Assembly (NCBI GenBank): GCA_023897205.1
Contig: JAHWDD010000009.1
Coordinates: forward strand, 2,170,001-2,234,000
Direction: 5' to 3'
Length of the DNA stretch: 64,000 nucleotides
Source of the DNA: Exophiala sp. HKRS030
Taxonomy: Eukaryota > Ascomycota > Eurotiomycetes > Chaetothyriales > Herpotrichiellaceae
A program made the position numbers and the translations under genes. Shown piece by piece: positions 23,703 through 35,270 of this stretch (positions are counted from its first letter, which is position 1; each line of letters begins with the position of its first letter). The notes under the pieces are model-generated. The model had not been told where the DNA came from and did not search any database. It saw only the letters and a program-made list of their open reading frames with translations.

Positions 23703-25293
23703 CTTGACTGAGGATGCGCTAGGTCGAGATAGAAGAGCTGAGTGGTGATAATGATGAATGCAATGCTGGGTTGTTGTTCTTGTCACCAGGTCGAAAGCAT
23801 CTCAGCAGTAAGCGAGCCGGCTGTATAGGAGTATCTCAATGAACTGGTCGCGTCGACTCTAGATGGCGAGCCCGTTGTTGTTCTCGCAAGAAGGTTGTTA
23901 TGCGAGATACAGCAAATCAATCAAGAGCTCTCAGAGTTGGAATTGACAGAAGTCAAAAGCACGCAGGCTGATGGCGTTGACGTGCTGGAATTGAGTGTCT
24001 GGAGGATTCGGGGATCGGAAACAAAGGCTGCCGCTCGGCGGTCAGCAGGAATGAGAATGGACGAGAAGGAAAAGAGATGGTTAGGTGAGGGACCCTGTGG
24101 AAGTAGAAGGGTGGTAGAAGGTAGCGATGAAGAAGGCTGAGTAGGGCAATGCTGACGCGATGCAGGAAGATGATCCTGACAGAGTATAGGTATGTAAGGC
24201 TCGAAATCGAGAAAAACAGAGTCAGGAGTTTGATGTTTGGCGGAGGAATCAGGATCGAGGAGGAAGATGCAAACAAGGCAGAGATGGATGGCAATGAGAC
24301 ACTAAGAAAGGGAAAGCCAGGGTTGGTTAGGGTTGCAAGGGTTGCAAGGGTCGCCCGTTCCAGGAGGGCGCGTTATAGGCGGAAGAAAATAGCAATCAAC
24401 ACGGGGGGGAGTTGCCCAGTGGATAAGCCTCAGAGGCCTCTCAGTCTTGACTCTTTACTCCGTAATTGATCAACTTGGGCCTGCATTGCCTGCATTGCCT
24501 GCACGTTGGAAACCGATGGGGCTCTGAGCCTTCAAGCCCTGGAAGTTTTGGGGCCCTGGGTTGCTTTCAGAGGCACGAGCGGGTCTGGGGGAATTCCCCT
24601 TGTCGAATCACAACTCCCACCTTGAGTGGATGGGGCGATTCAAAAGGCCAACAATGAATTCCACTGGACGATCAGTGCCCCCAAGAGGCCCCCTCAAGGC
24701 ACCTGAACTGGGGGCTGGGGTCCACGGGCAATCAATTGGGGAGTCCACCGGCTTCCCACTGAGAGCCACTAAGAGCCCACGACCTTGCAGATTCTCCGTA
24801 ACTAATCTGCTTTTTGCTGGTGCTTCATCAAGTCATCTTTGGTGCTTGGTTTCATCTCTTCACAAAAGGCCTGCCACCAAAGGACTGATTTTTACAGGCA
24901 TTAACTCATCAAAGCGCATGTTTATAGCTGTTTCATTCAACCAATATCTCACAACTCGATTCTGACTCCCACCGTACTGGCCAGGCACTGAGAAGTTGCT
25001 CGCAGTAACTCGTGCCTTGTGACTCGTGACACCACGGGGAATTAACCCAAGACTTATGCAAGGCTTAAAACCTCTGACATTTCTTAGGCAATCTTACACG
25101 CCGAGCTCCGGGATCCGCTGGGAATTACGCATCTTCAACCAAGTCCAGTAGCGTGCCCCCATGTCAAATGTAGTAATGAGCAGCTGTCCTCTACTGCCTC
25201 TACTGTATAGCCAGCAGCGGCAGTATACCTGCATTGGATATCGAGCAAGCAATTATAACTTATGGCAGCAACATCATCAGTCCACTTGAAATC
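23703..25293. other. Intergenic, no gene seen
   Basis: Upstream region of the repeat-rich secreted protein gene and 3' flank of the fluoride exporter gene. It holds small direct repeats: GGGTTGCAA units near 24328-24352 and CCTGCATTG units at about 24480-24504. Long ORFs in this stretch show no protein-like features. Confidence 0.5.
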
Positions 25294-26609
25294 TCAACTG
25301 CATATCGGACTAGCATATCCCACCGTCCAACCCATGCTCCCCATAATCATAACCATAAGCCCAAGTCCGACTCCGACGCTGACAAGACCGTACTGCCAAG
25401 CATGTCTTCGCCGAAGGCTTTGCAGCTCGGCCACCCACGTGCTGACGGTCGTAACACATCCGCAGAACCCCTCCATCATCCCTTGCAGTACCGCACATGA
25501 AGTTGCCCTCGAGGCTCCGATGCTGTCAGCGTGCTGCAAATCAAATGCCATCCCCAGAATAGCAGTGCCAAACATATTGACTGCGAACGTTCCAAGGGGA
25601 ATGATGGAACCAGAGCATTCATATGCTTCGAGGCATAATATCTCAACAGACAGCCTAATGGAGCGAAGACCAGTGGAAAAACCGCTCGATAACGCCAATG
25701 TGTGGCTTCCCCGGGCGGCCAGATGGCAAGCATCACCGCCCCAAGCCAACCGCCAAAGCCTAGAAGCACACCGAGCGGATCTAGTACTCTGCGAGCGAAT
25801 CCAAAGGGGATCGTTGGCGTAATCGGTTGTGTGGCTAAGGCGAATTGAGCGCCCACTTGTAAGGCCGCCAAAGAAAGTGCCGGATGGACGATCAAGATAG
25901 CCAGTAATGCGAGCAACGAGAATCCGCCATTTCTCGGGGAAACAGCTGGGTCGACATGGTAAGGACTGGTCAATGACGGAGATTCCAAAGCATTTGTCAA
26001 TGCAAGAAAGGCGTCACGTATGAAGGATGAGAACGAGGTGAAACTCCCGCAAAATCCAGTTGCTAGCCCGATGTAAAGGGGAATAGTCTTCTTGACTTTC
26101 GTATGCTGTGACGCGGGTGCGTTGATATCCGGCGAACCCCATTCCATTCGAAACAATTGTCTGTCTTCTGCAAGAAATCCTATGAAAAAGGAGCCTCCCA
26201 CATTGGCCCAAACGACGCGTGAAGAGAACGGTGAGTTTGGATAAAGAGTGATGGCTTCCACCCCAACACGAGCAAGTGTTCCCAAGAATGAGAAGAAGAT
26301 GAGCCATGAGACGGTATAGAGCTCGACAAGAAAAGACGAGGGCTTTGCAGAAGAGTTTCTTGCTAGGTATGGTTGCTTGCTTGTCTCGGGAAGTTGTTCG
26401 TCATCCGTAGGGGTTTGAAGTGTGCCGTTGTCCTCAGTCCTTTGTCTCCCATCGTAAGCCTGCCGCTCAACATCCTCCAGAAAAATTGAAGTCGGATCTG
26501 TCGGTCGCACAGGTTGAGGAATGGCAAGCTCGGTCAACTCATCGTCACTGTTGTTGACATTCTCCAAGGCACGAGTTTGGGCATCTTCGATCCGAGCTTG
26601 CGGCAACAT
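25294..26609 (-). CDS. FEX1: Fluoride exporter (FEX, fused double CrcB domain)
   Basis: Plasma-membrane fluoride channel that protects the cell against environmental fluoride. Single exon, about 438 aa. A charged, Thr/Pro-rich cytosolic N-terminus of about 90 residues precedes two CrcB/Fluc repeats, the eukaryotic fused form. Domain 1: GTLARVGVEA, WANVGGSFFIGF, GLATGFCGSFTSFSSFIRD. Domain 2: FAPLGCLLRYYASK, LGTFAVNMFGTAILG, GMMEGFCGCVTTVSTWV. Both copies carry the conserved G-x-C-G-x-x-T-[ST] helix-break motif. The frame breaks between the first part of domain 2 (NALVPSFPL) and GTFAVN at the CC pair 25592-25593 on the + strand; one extra base restores the family sequence. Apart from this, nothing suggests loss of function. 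Confidence 0.9.
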
Positions 26610-27411
26610 GATATGTGGTGACTCTCATGGGTTTCAGAGCTGTCAATCCAGAGATCTATCTTGTGTTGCCCGTCATTGATCGGGGCATGCTGCTTGAATT
26701 GATGAATCCACGAGCCTTAGCAAAGACCGCAGTATGTTTACCTCCAAAACATTAGCCCTGGGTTACGGTTTGTGCGCCAAAACGTTTTGAGGACAGTGAC
26801 GTCCGTGCGTGCCGATAGATTGGATGATATCGTGGTCTTAACTCCGCCTTTCATGCTGAAGGAGCATCTGGAAGGAGAGTAGCCTTACACTCTTGCTTTC
26901 AAGATGTGGAAATGCGACATGAAGGTATCTCAACCTCGCAATCCTTCAGAGATCGACTAAGAGATGTTGTCTGAGCCAGATTGCAACAGTGGAGCTCTAT
27001 AATCGTACTGGTACTGTCTGATTGGCTTCTCCGTGGCATCGGAATTGGCCGCTGAGGTGCTTGCCACTTGGTGCTTGATTGTCCCCATCGTCCCTTGCTG
27101 TCCCCTCAGATGCCCTCTTTCTGTTTCTTTATCTTTTGGAGACAAACAAAAGCCCCGCAACCAAAGGCACCGTGAGGCACCAACCCATGCGCCAGGCATT
27201 CCGCAGCCCATATTCCAAGCGTGTAGCCGTGATTGTCCATGTTGCGTTTGTACCTGCGTCGTATTCCACCAAACTTCTAATTCAATGCACATTATATGAG
27301 CCTGTGATATCCTACTTGACATCTGCCCCAAGGTCTGGACTTGATTGCACTTCTTCATCGTCTCCTCAAAAGTTGCACTCTAGTCTTTCACCCCCAACTA
27401 CCTCTCCCATC
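26610..27411. other. Divergent promoter region, FEX / UPRT
   Basis: Space between the divergently transcribed fluoride exporter and uracil phosphoribosyltransferase genes. I recognise no binding site or RNA gene. Confidence 0.5.
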
Positions 27412-28211
27412 ATGTCTTCATCCTTACCATCTAACGTGCGCATTTCCAAGCACCCATGCCTTCGCGCAAAACTCTCACAGTTACGATCCAAATCTACAAC
27501 TTCTCGTGAGACCAAGGCCCTGGTTCATGAGATTGCTTTGCTCTTGGCTTCCGAAGCTCTCGCTGGTCTTGAAATAGAATCTCGCGGTACTGTAAGTTTT
27601 CATCTGACCGCCATCAAGACATCCGTTGCTGATGAACGGCACAGGCTAATCAGTCGTCTTTTTTAGGATGAATCCCCAATTGGGTTTGAATATGCGGCAG
27701 AAACAATCGATGTCCGCAAAATCACCCTCGTTCCCATTCTCAGATCTGGTCTAGGCATGATCGATGGTAAGTGCGGGACGGTCGGCCTTGGGATGATACA
27801 GTCAAGCTGACTTGATCCGCAGCCGTACAGACACTGCTACCAGACCCGGCCTCTGTACACCATCTCGGCTTGTTCCGTGAGAAGATGACCCTCCAGCCCG
27901 TCGAATACTATAACAATTTACCTCAGTCACAAGAAGCCGTTGCCAGCCTTGCAATCATCACAGACCCCGTCATTGCGACTGGTGGCACCGCTGCTGCTGC
28001 CATTCAGACATTGAGGGAATGGGGCGTGCAAAAGATTATCGTCCTGAGTGTCCTTGGTGCATATCCTGGTGTTGTAAAAGCCTCCGAGGAATGGCCTGAA
28101 GCCACAGAGATCTGGGTAGGAGGATTGGATGACGCACTGACGGACAAGGGTATGATCAAGCCAGGTCTAGGCGACATTGGAGACCGCCTTTTCGGTACGA
28201 TTGGCAAATAA
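27412..28211 (+). CDS. FUR1: Uracil phosphoribosyltransferase
   Basis: Cytosolic pyrimidine-salvage enzyme that makes UMP from uracil and PRPP. Exons 27412-27591, 27667-27766 and 27823-28211 give 222 aa, the expected length. Introns are 75 and 56 bp. The N-terminus MSSSLPSNVRISKHPCLRAKLSQLRS, the segment TLVPILRSGLGMIDAV and the PRPP-binding loop (ITDPVIATGGTA) are diagnostic, as is the C-terminal GLGDIGDRLFGT. The frame is intact. It is convergent with the UreD gene, with only 48 bp between the stop codons. In fungi this enzyme also activates fluoropyrimidines such as 5-fluorouracil. Confidence 0.95.
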
Positions 28212-28259
28212 TTGACGTGATACTCACCGCATCATATGATATTGGGTAGAGAGCGGGAT

Positions 28260-29251
28260 TCACCTGAGACACATAAGAGCTTGATGACCAAACACCTTGT
28301 CCACTGTGCCTTCCTGCTTCAGAAGCTCACCGAGCCAGTGTCTTGCGCCATCAAGCTCTCTCGCACCAAATTTGACTAGAACAAATCCACGGACCTGGGC
28401 AGCCGTCCATAGCAGTCCGTCTTGTGATCCGCGTTTAGCTTCCGACCTTGCTTGTTGGCCATTTCCCGTAGCTTCGTCCGTCGTTGTGTCGCCCTTATTC
28501 CAGTTCTTTGCCCCAATGCGTGGCTGTCCACTGAAGTGTTTGATCAGGTAGTCCCCAAGTGCTTAAAAATTGGTCCATAGACGATCAACGTGCCAAAGAT
28601 CCCCATGCCATTGGATTTTTCAATAAGGCCAGAGTTTCCAAAGTCGTCATCATGAAGCATGACCGCATCACGAAGTAGTAATCGCCCACGAGATTTCTCA
28701 TCGAATTCTCTAATTTCGTTTCTTCCTCTCCAGCTCCAAAGTGACCAGCTCTCTCCCCTCGCTCGTCTCCCTTCACTAACCCAATCAAGCATCAACAGGC
28801 TGCTTGATCCATCAGGCTCGACGTAGAATGTCTGTCTCTGCTCATAGACACTCTCGGCAAACGGCTGCGTCGGATCTGGAAGATAGCACAGTGCGGCATG
28901 AGCTCCGATTTTGACATCGAGGATCTGGCGACTGATAACCGTCCGGGAAGGTGACTTGAATATCTTGGTACTACCTTGGGTCACAATGACCAGGCGCGTC
29001 GAGACATTCAAGTCGACTTTCAGGTTGATCTCATCTCCACCTACCAACCCTCCTCCATAAGTCAGGAGGAAACACAGGGTCACGTGCTTGTCGTCTCTCG
29101 ATCTATGAGGGTCTGGCGCAATGAGCTTCAAAGGATACTGGTAAGTACACTTCTGGAGGACCTGCTTCCCTGGTGGAAGCAGAGCAAGAACAATCTCTCC
29201 AGCTCCTGCTATTGAGGACGAGGGCGCGAACGGCGAGTTGGGTAAAGCCAT
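28260..29251 (-). CDS. Urease accessory protein UreD
   Basis: Cytosolic chaperone subunit that binds apo-urease for nickel insertion. Single exon of about 330 aa. The N-terminal part has the UreD hallmarks: LCFLLTYGGGLVGGDEINL, TQGSTKIFKSP, ALCYLPDPTQPFAES, SSLLMLDWVSEGRRARGE. The frame breaks at the GGGG run 28553-28556: the sequenced frame ends IFKHLGTT-stop, while one added base continues GDYLIKHF... to the stop at 28260 (VFGHQALMCLR). The downstream frame stays open for about 95 codons and ends 48 bp from the convergent uracil phosphoribosyltransferase gene. No urease structural gene lies in the window. Confidence 0.88.
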
Positions 29252-29798
29252 GCCCTGTTGGGAGAACGCGATTAGCTGAATGCTTCCTTAGAACTCGGTC
29301 GAAAAATTCAACAGCTTCAGATCAATTGTCTGCACTCCATAGCCAGGGATCGGATATCCGTTGCTCGGTGGAGGTGAGCATATATAGAAAGTTGTTGCTG
29401 TAATCCACGAAGGAAAGGCATTCTCATGCAGTCGCGAAGCGCACCTAATGGGAGAAATCGTGGGAGTCTGGTAGCGGGGCAATTAGGCAGGCCCCGTCCT
29501 CGGTGCTTGATGCTTGCGTGTGTCCGATACCCTTAAAGTGGTCCCAAAGGGCGCTAAGAACTTTTGCCCAACACCTCCTTCGCGACGCGTTTCCTGCACC
29601 CAAAGTTGGTCTTCGTCTTCATCAACTCCCTGCCGTCACCCAGAAGGAGGAGCAATTTCTTCCACTGACGGCTTCTCTTGCTCATGGGTTGTCACCAAAC
29701 TCGATGCATCATACACATTAAGCTTGATTTGACCCCTCGCCTGCACCTGTCAATTATCGCTCTACGAAACCCTGCGACATCGTTCTCGACCCGCAACA
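29252..29798. other. Divergent promoter region, UreD / SCC3
   Basis: Bidirectional upstream region of 547 bp. No additional gene or recognisable regulatory motif was identified. Confidence 0.5.
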
Positions 29799-32700
29799 AT
29801 GGAGGTCGATACTGATGCGCCAAATGGCGCTGAACCACAGTCGCGCCGAAAGTCAGGAAGAGTTGTACACAAACCGACCATATTTTCACAAGAAGTTCAC
29901 GAGGGCAGCATTCTCGCCAATGGCTCCACAAAGCGCAAACGATCATCACGCCCGAGCGCGTCCCACGAGCCCAATGACGAAAACGAAGACGACGACGAAG
30001 AAGACGACGACGAGTCTGAAGAAGAGAGTAGCGAGGACGAACCAGACGAAGAGGAGATGAAAGCAAGACGACGAATACAGCGCAACAAGAATACGACCAC
30101 CAAACCTGCGGCGAAGAGAGCTAGAACCACAGAAGGTCCCAGCACTACACTTGCAATCCGCTCTGCTACAGGAAAGGATAGATCCGCGACCAAGGTGCCG
30201 AAGACTCAGAGAGCCCGCGCTCGACCAAGCCAAGCACACCAGCAAGGGCTGTTCGCGGAAGTGTTTGGGAAGGGTCAGTCCGCAGATGATGCTGCCGCGG
30301 CATGGTTTCAAGCGGTTAAAAAGGACAGTGTGGTGGCCATCAGAGACTTGATCAATCTAGTGCTTCAAGCCATTGGCTGTGATTCCCGAATTGAAGATCA
30401 AGACATTGTGGATTTGGATTCTGTACCCAGTAAACTCGGCGACCTGTTACAGGAATATGAGCAGCAGAAATCACCAGATTATCCTCTCATCTCAAAGCAG
30501 AAACAATACCTCGGATTTCAAACCGTTCTCGAAGAATTTTTCGCCGCAGTCATCAAGGCTCTACACAATTCCGAGTATTTCTACGATCAACCAGAGATTT
30601 ACGACAATATCCACGTATGGGTTGCAACAATGACCGGTGCAAACTACAAATCCTTCAGACACACTGCAACATTAGTATCTTTGTCGATGAGCACCGCATT
30701 GTGTGAGGTGGCCAAAGAGTTGCAAGACACATCAGCAACCTTGAAGTCACAGATCGACACAGAAAAGAAGAAAAGAAGTGTCAATAAAGCTCGCGTAAAG
30801 ACCATCGAAGGAACTCTCAAGGCAACCGAGAAGAAACTCGAAATCATCGACAATCAATTGAGAGATGCATTCGACACCGTCTTTGTTCATAGATATCGAG
30901 ACGTCGAGGACAGAATCCGAGCCCCCTGTGTCGCTGCACTTGGAAAATGGATCACACTGTACAGAAAGATGTTCTTGGAAGGTCAATATCTGCGGTACTT
31001 GGGATGGGTACTCAATGACACGGCAGCTGCTACTAGACTGGAGGATGTGAAGCAGCTCAAAAATCTTTTTAAGAACAAGAACAATGTCGCTGCGTTGCGA
31101 GCCTTTACAGATCGTTTTCGGCCACGGCTTGTCGAGATGGGAGCCCGCGATGCTGATGTCACTGTCAGAGTGGAGGCTATTGAACTACTCGATTATTTGC
31201 GGCAAGCTGAGCTCCTTGAACCAGATGACATCGACACAATTGGCCGACTCATCTTTGATAATGAAGCCAGCGTTCGCAAGGCTGTCGGTCGTTTCTTTGT
31301 ATCGAATATTGAAGACCTCTATACGTCCACCGTGGAAGACTTCAACACAGAGGCGTATGACGAAGCCCTTCCAGAGGCTGATAGTAACCGAGATTATACT
31401 ATTCCCAACAGATCATGGATCAAGCTCAAGTGCTTAGGCTATGTTCTTAGTCAATTTGATAAAGATGAGGAATCGATCGATGGTTCTAACACGCAGTCAC
31501 TGGCACTGAACATTTCCGACTCTCGACATGCACTAGCCACACAAGCAATCTTCCCTTATTTGCCCGAACTACAGACTTGGGAAGTTTTGGCAGGTTATCT
31601 TCTCTACGATCACTCCACCATTCCCAGCGAAGGAGATGAAGAAGATATCAACTTCCAAGTTCAACAAGCCTACCGGCTCACCGCCGGTGAAGATATCATT
31701 CTTCTTGATGTCTTGCACTCCAGTGTCAAGTTATACCTCCAGTCAATTCTCGATTCGTCCACCACCAAGCGAACCAATGCATCAAAAGACCAACTTCGCC
31801 AAAAACAGGAGTCTGCGGCACAGAACCTCACAGTTATTTTGCCACAATTATTGAGCAAATTTGGTAGTATCCCTCAAGCTGCATCGTCGATTCTGCGGAT
31901 CGAGCAGTTGCTCGACATCGGTCTAATAAATGATCTTCAGAGCGGAGAGGCAGCCTACGCAGCGATTCTCGACGATATCAGCAAACAGTTCACTTCTCAC
32001 TCGGACAAGATGGTGCTCGTGGCTGCAAGTGCTGCCTTCCGCAATGCCCGAAACTTTGAGCAAAGCAAAGAAGCGGCAGACAACAAAGTCCAAGAAATCT
32101 GGTCTGATTCAATCTCCTCATTGACCAGCTTGCTCCGAGGCAAGCAAATCGCACAACGAGGTACACTGGAACTGCCTGTACTGGAAGAAGTCGTTAATAT
32201 TGTCTCACGTATTACTGAACTTGCAGGGGTTTATGACTGTACCTTTGTGGTTGAAGCTCGTATCGATGCCACGGGGACGAAAAAACAAAGGGGCAAAGCC
32301 ACATCCCAACTTCAACAAAAGCAACAAACACTGCTCGAATTCTTCTTCCAACTTCTGCGGCGAGGAGAACCAGACGAAGATAGTACTGACACATTTGCCG
32401 AACGGGAGGATCAGCTTTGCCTGGCTGTTCTGGAATTCTTCTCACGTTATTTCCGTTGGAAAGTCGTTGGACTAAAGAGATCGATTGAGTCGGGTCAGGA
32501 TTCACAACTTAATACTTCGATTCTTGCAAATCTGGCAATCACACGAACAACGTTTGTGGAAGAAATAACTCCGATTATAACGACTAGAACGCCACTGGAC
32601 CCTGTCCGCCTTGCCGCAGTTGTCACCCTACTCGAACTTTTCGCCCTTTTCACTACAATACGGAACTTCCGACCAGACAAGGATGAGCTCGACCAAGAAA

Positions 32701-33533
32701 TTCAACGTAATCTCACTAGTCTCGTCACTGTTCTTCCCACAACTCTCTTGCAGGAAGTGCTTATCACACATGAAAAACTCGAAAAGAATTTTGCACGTAA
32801 GACAAGACGCAGGATCGAGACGTCCTCCCACCAACATAAGAAGTCCAAACACGATAAGACCGGCAACACTACAACGCGAGAACATCAGACACAAGAAGAG
32901 ATTGAGAAACCTCCAGAAGACTCTGATTCGGAAGACGATGGAGGTCGAGACTCAGACGCCGAAGGTTCATCAACATCGTCCAACGAAGCCGACGAAGAAG
33001 TCCTTAACAGCAAAAACGCCAAGAAACAAGCCGTTCTCCTTGCAGAACAAAATCTGTGCGATGTGACATCCAAAATCATATTTGCCATTGTCGGTGGCGC
33101 CGTCAAAGCCGATGAGGCGACCACCGTCAAAACCCGGATCTTGTTAAACCGCAGTAAACTCGGTAAAAACTATGCCGCACTAGTCGCATACCTGGACGAG
33201 AAGAAGAAAAAAGACAAGAAACGACCAGTAGGGGCAGACTCGAAGAAGACAGCTGCTGGAGTCGGAGACAAGGAGAAACAGAACGATGCCGCTGCCGCCG
33301 CTACGACGACGCCGGCAGCAAAGAAAGGGAAGAACCTAGGTGAAGCGCTGGTGTTGGAAGACGATGACGTCGAAGATGCAGATGACGTCGACGAGGACGA
33401 GCAGGCCACCAGAAGAGAAATCGAAGAGGGTGATCTGGTCGACGACGAAAATGGTGACGGAGACGGCGATGACGATGCTAACAGTGACGGTGACGGTGAC
33501 GGTGACGACAATGACGAGATCATGGGTGATTGA
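29799..33533 (+). CDS. SCC3: Cohesin subunit SCC3 / STAG (Psc3-like)
   Basis: Nuclear cohesin component that holds sister chromatids together and loads cohesin on DNA. A single intact exon encodes 1,244 aa from a good start (CAACAATGG). The N-terminus is basic, then an acidic run (about residues 60-90). The STAG core begins near residue 150 (LFAEVFGKGQSADDAAAAWF), followed by the conserved PEIYDNIHVWVATMTGANYKSFRHTA region. Between about residues 300 and 365 lies a charged coiled-coil-like insert (TEKKKRSVNKARVKTIE); HEAT-repeat-like helices follow. The C-terminal about 230 residues are highly charged, Asp/Glu-rich and probably disordered. No intron or frame break was found over 3.7 kb, a useful contrast with the broken neighbours. 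Confidence 0.93.
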   Translation: MEVDTDAPNGAEPQSRRKSGRVVHKPTIFSQEVHEGSILANGSTKRKRSSRPSASHEPNDENEDDDEEDDDESEEESSEDEPDEEEMKARRRIQRNKNTTTKPAAKRARTTEGPSTTLAIRSATGKDRSATKVPKTQRARARPSQAHQQGLFAEVFGKGQSADDAAAAWFQAVKKDSVVAIRDLINLVLQAIGCDSRIEDQDIVDLDSVPSKLGDLLQEYEQQKSPDYPLISKQKQYLGFQTVLEEFFAAVIKALHNSEYFYDQPEIYDNIHVWVATMTGANYKSFRHTATLVSLSMSTALCEVAKELQDTSATLKSQIDTEKKKRSVNKARVKTIEGTLKATEKKLEIIDNQLRDAFDTVFVHRYRDVEDRIRAPCVAALGKWITLYRKMFLEGQYLRYLGWVLNDTAAATRLEDVKQLKNLFKNKNNVAALRAFTDRFRPRLVEMGARDADVTVRVEAIELLDYLRQAELLEPDDIDTIGRLIFDNEASVRKAVGRFFVSNIEDLYTSTVEDFNTEAYDEALPEADSNRDYTIPNRSWIKLKCLGYVLSQFDKDEESIDGSNTQSLALNISDSRHALATQAIFPYLPELQTWEVLAGYLLYDHSTIPSEGDEEDINFQVQQAYRLTAGEDIILLDVLHSSVKLYLQSILDSSTTKRTNASKDQLRQKQESAAQNLTVILPQLLSKFGSIPQAASSILRIEQLLDIGLINDLQSGEAAYAAILDDISKQFTSHSDKMVLVAASAAFRNARNFEQSKEAADNKVQEIWSDSISSLTSLLRGKQIAQRGTLELPVLEEVVNIVSRITELAGVYDCTFVVEARIDATGTKKQRGKATSQLQQKQQTLLEFFFQLLRRGEPDEDSTDTFAEREDQLCLAVLEFFSRYFRWKVVGLKRSIESGQDSQLNTSILANLAITRTTFVEEITPIITTRTPLDPVRLAAVVTLLELFALFTTIRNFRPDKDELDQEIQRNLTSLVTVLPTTLLQEVLITHEKLEKNFARKTRRRIETSSHQHKKSKHDKTGNTTTREHQTQEEIEKPPEDSDSEDDGGRDSDAEGSSTSSNEADEEVLNSKNAKKQAVLLAEQNLCDVTSKIIFAIVGGAVKADEATTVKTRILLNRSKLGKNYAALVAYLDEKKKKDKKRPVGADSKKTAAGVGDKEKQNDAAAAATTTPAAKKGKNLGEALVLEDDDVEDADDVDEDEQATRREIEEGDLVDDENGDGDGDDDANSDGDGDGDDNDEIMGD

Positions 33534-34350
33534 TTTTTCTGCCTCCTTAACCCCTCAATTCCACGACCGGCCAGGCCCTCGGTGGATGAGGCCAGCTGTT
33601 TGTTCGAGCTACAGCCCGGATTGCCTGTGATCTTTGGGGAAACAGTGTTTGATGCTATGCATGCTTGGTCTTGCTGGCCGGGCTAAACCACTATTGACAG
33701 ACAGATAGAGGACAAAGGCTCTTGATGAGGACGGACTTGCTGTTATTGCTGTTGCTATTGCCAGAGTCTGTTTTTATAATCACGAACGGCGGGCGAAACT
33801 GGGCGATGTATGTCTACGGGCTCATTATGGGGCATTTGCGGTCTTCAGTTTACAATCATTTCAATACACGGATTCTTGCTGTTTTAGATGCATGGTTTAC
33901 TTTTGCGTCTGATTGTTCTTTTTATCTTTTTATCTTTTCACCTTTTTCATCTGCTCCAAGAAGACTCGACAAATCAAATCTGATTCGTTGGACTTCCACC
34001 GTCACTTCAAAATTCTTACTGTCTCCATCTCACATTCCAGGGTGCTGATGCAACGACCCATCCCGGAGCTGCATCCCCTGTCGTCAACATTACAATGTAT
34101 GTAAATGATAAGTTCCCCTTTTTGCAAGGCTGGTGGCCTCCGACCAAACCAAATGGCCCGCTTTTCCTGATTCCGAGGTTTGTACTCATGCAAAATATAT
34201 GCCTTGCCGCCAGTAGGTGATTGGAGGAAGATGGTCCAAGTTCTTTTGCCATGTTCAAAACTGCTGTCGGTGTCACAGAGTCCATGAGTGGAGCAGAGGC
34301 ACACTTGTTCGAAACCTGGCATAACAATATGAAAGTGTTACGTTCGACTC
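33534..34350. other. 3' to 3' intergenic region
   Basis: Convergent flank between SCC3 and the Irc22-like gene. T-rich TATCTTTT-type repeats lie near 33920-33950. No gene was recognised. Confidence 0.5.
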
Positions 34351-35270
34351 CTACTCGGGTTTACCGCGGCTCTTGGGACGGCCACTGCTCTTGACTCTGC
34401 GTGCCTCTGGACGTTGGATGTGATGGCTGGGGATCCATTCCTCGTTGAAGGCTTTGGAGCCAGTGGTGGTAACCGGAGTATCAACATCAGACGTGACAGT
34501 GGCCTCAGACTTGCGTGGGGTCTTCTTAGCGGTCTTGCGCTTCTGCTGAGGGAAGTATGGGACAATCCAGACTGTATAGAAGAAATAGCCAACACCAACG
34601 GCAGCAGCAAGGAGGAAGATATATAGAAAGAGTCTAAAAGGAGATTAGTGTCAAACTGTCATCTTTTTTTCCAAATAGCTTACAATTGGGGTCGAAAATG
34701 CTTGAGTCAGGCTCCACGACGGAGACAGTGCCATTGTAAACAGGGAGAGTGTAGAAGGTGTTGCCCGCATTGATAACCGCAGCGAGGTTCAGTCTCAAGT
34801 CCTGAGGATGCATGTTGGTCTGAAATCGGTATGGAAGACTTTGCTTCTCCCCAGCAGGAATCTCAACAGCATATTGATGGGTAGTCAGGTTACGAACGAT
34901 GCGAGGGGCAGTTGTGAGATCGGAAGTCCACAAGCTTCCACCGACAAATTGGACAGTTATAGGATCGGGCTCCTCGTTTGTGAAAGAGAGAAGAGCCTCT
35001 GTCTCCCTGCCATTGACAAGCTTGATTCCAAATATTTCAGCATTGGGAAATGTAGCAGAAACGGAGACGGCGATCGAGGGAGACTTGGATGGATCGTCGA
35101 GTTCTTCTGCGATCTCCTGTGAACAGGTTAGACAGAGCATGAATAGCCAAGGGTGATAAGTGGTGGCTGGGAATTTTGGTAGAAGATTTACTTACTGCAT
35201 CGAGTTGTGCGCGGCCAATGGAGGCCTGGAAGCCGAAGGCAAGGATAGCAAGATCTAAAAATCGACCCAT
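34351..35270 (-). CDS. IRC22: Irc22 / TRAP-alpha-like ER membrane protein
   Basis: ER type I membrane protein related to the translocon-associated protein alpha subunit. Three exons: 35270-35196 (signal peptide MGRFLDLAILAFGFQASIGRAQLDA), 35116-34684 and 34633-34351. The lumenal domain has a beta-sandwich look (LLSFTNEEPDPITVQFVGGSLW, LPYRFQTNMHPQDLRLNLAAVI, FYTLPVYNGTVSVVE). A single transmembrane helix (LYIFLLAAAVGVGYFFYTVW) is followed by a basic cytosolic tail ending RGKPE. At the second intron the phases fail by one base. A missing C in the run complementary to 34688-34691 would give FDPQLLFLYIF across the splice, as expected for the family. Confidence 0.85.

Noticed and set aside
24328..24352. 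Telomere-like TTAGGG near GGTTAGGGTTGCAAGGG
   Set aside because: Only one TTAGGG occurs, and the repeated unit is GGGTTGCAA; it is an internal short repeat, not a telomeric array.
24405..24475. Possible tRNA-like segment (GTTGCCCAGTGGATAAG)
   Set aside because: The A-box consensus fails at its second base and no B-box or cloverleaf follows.
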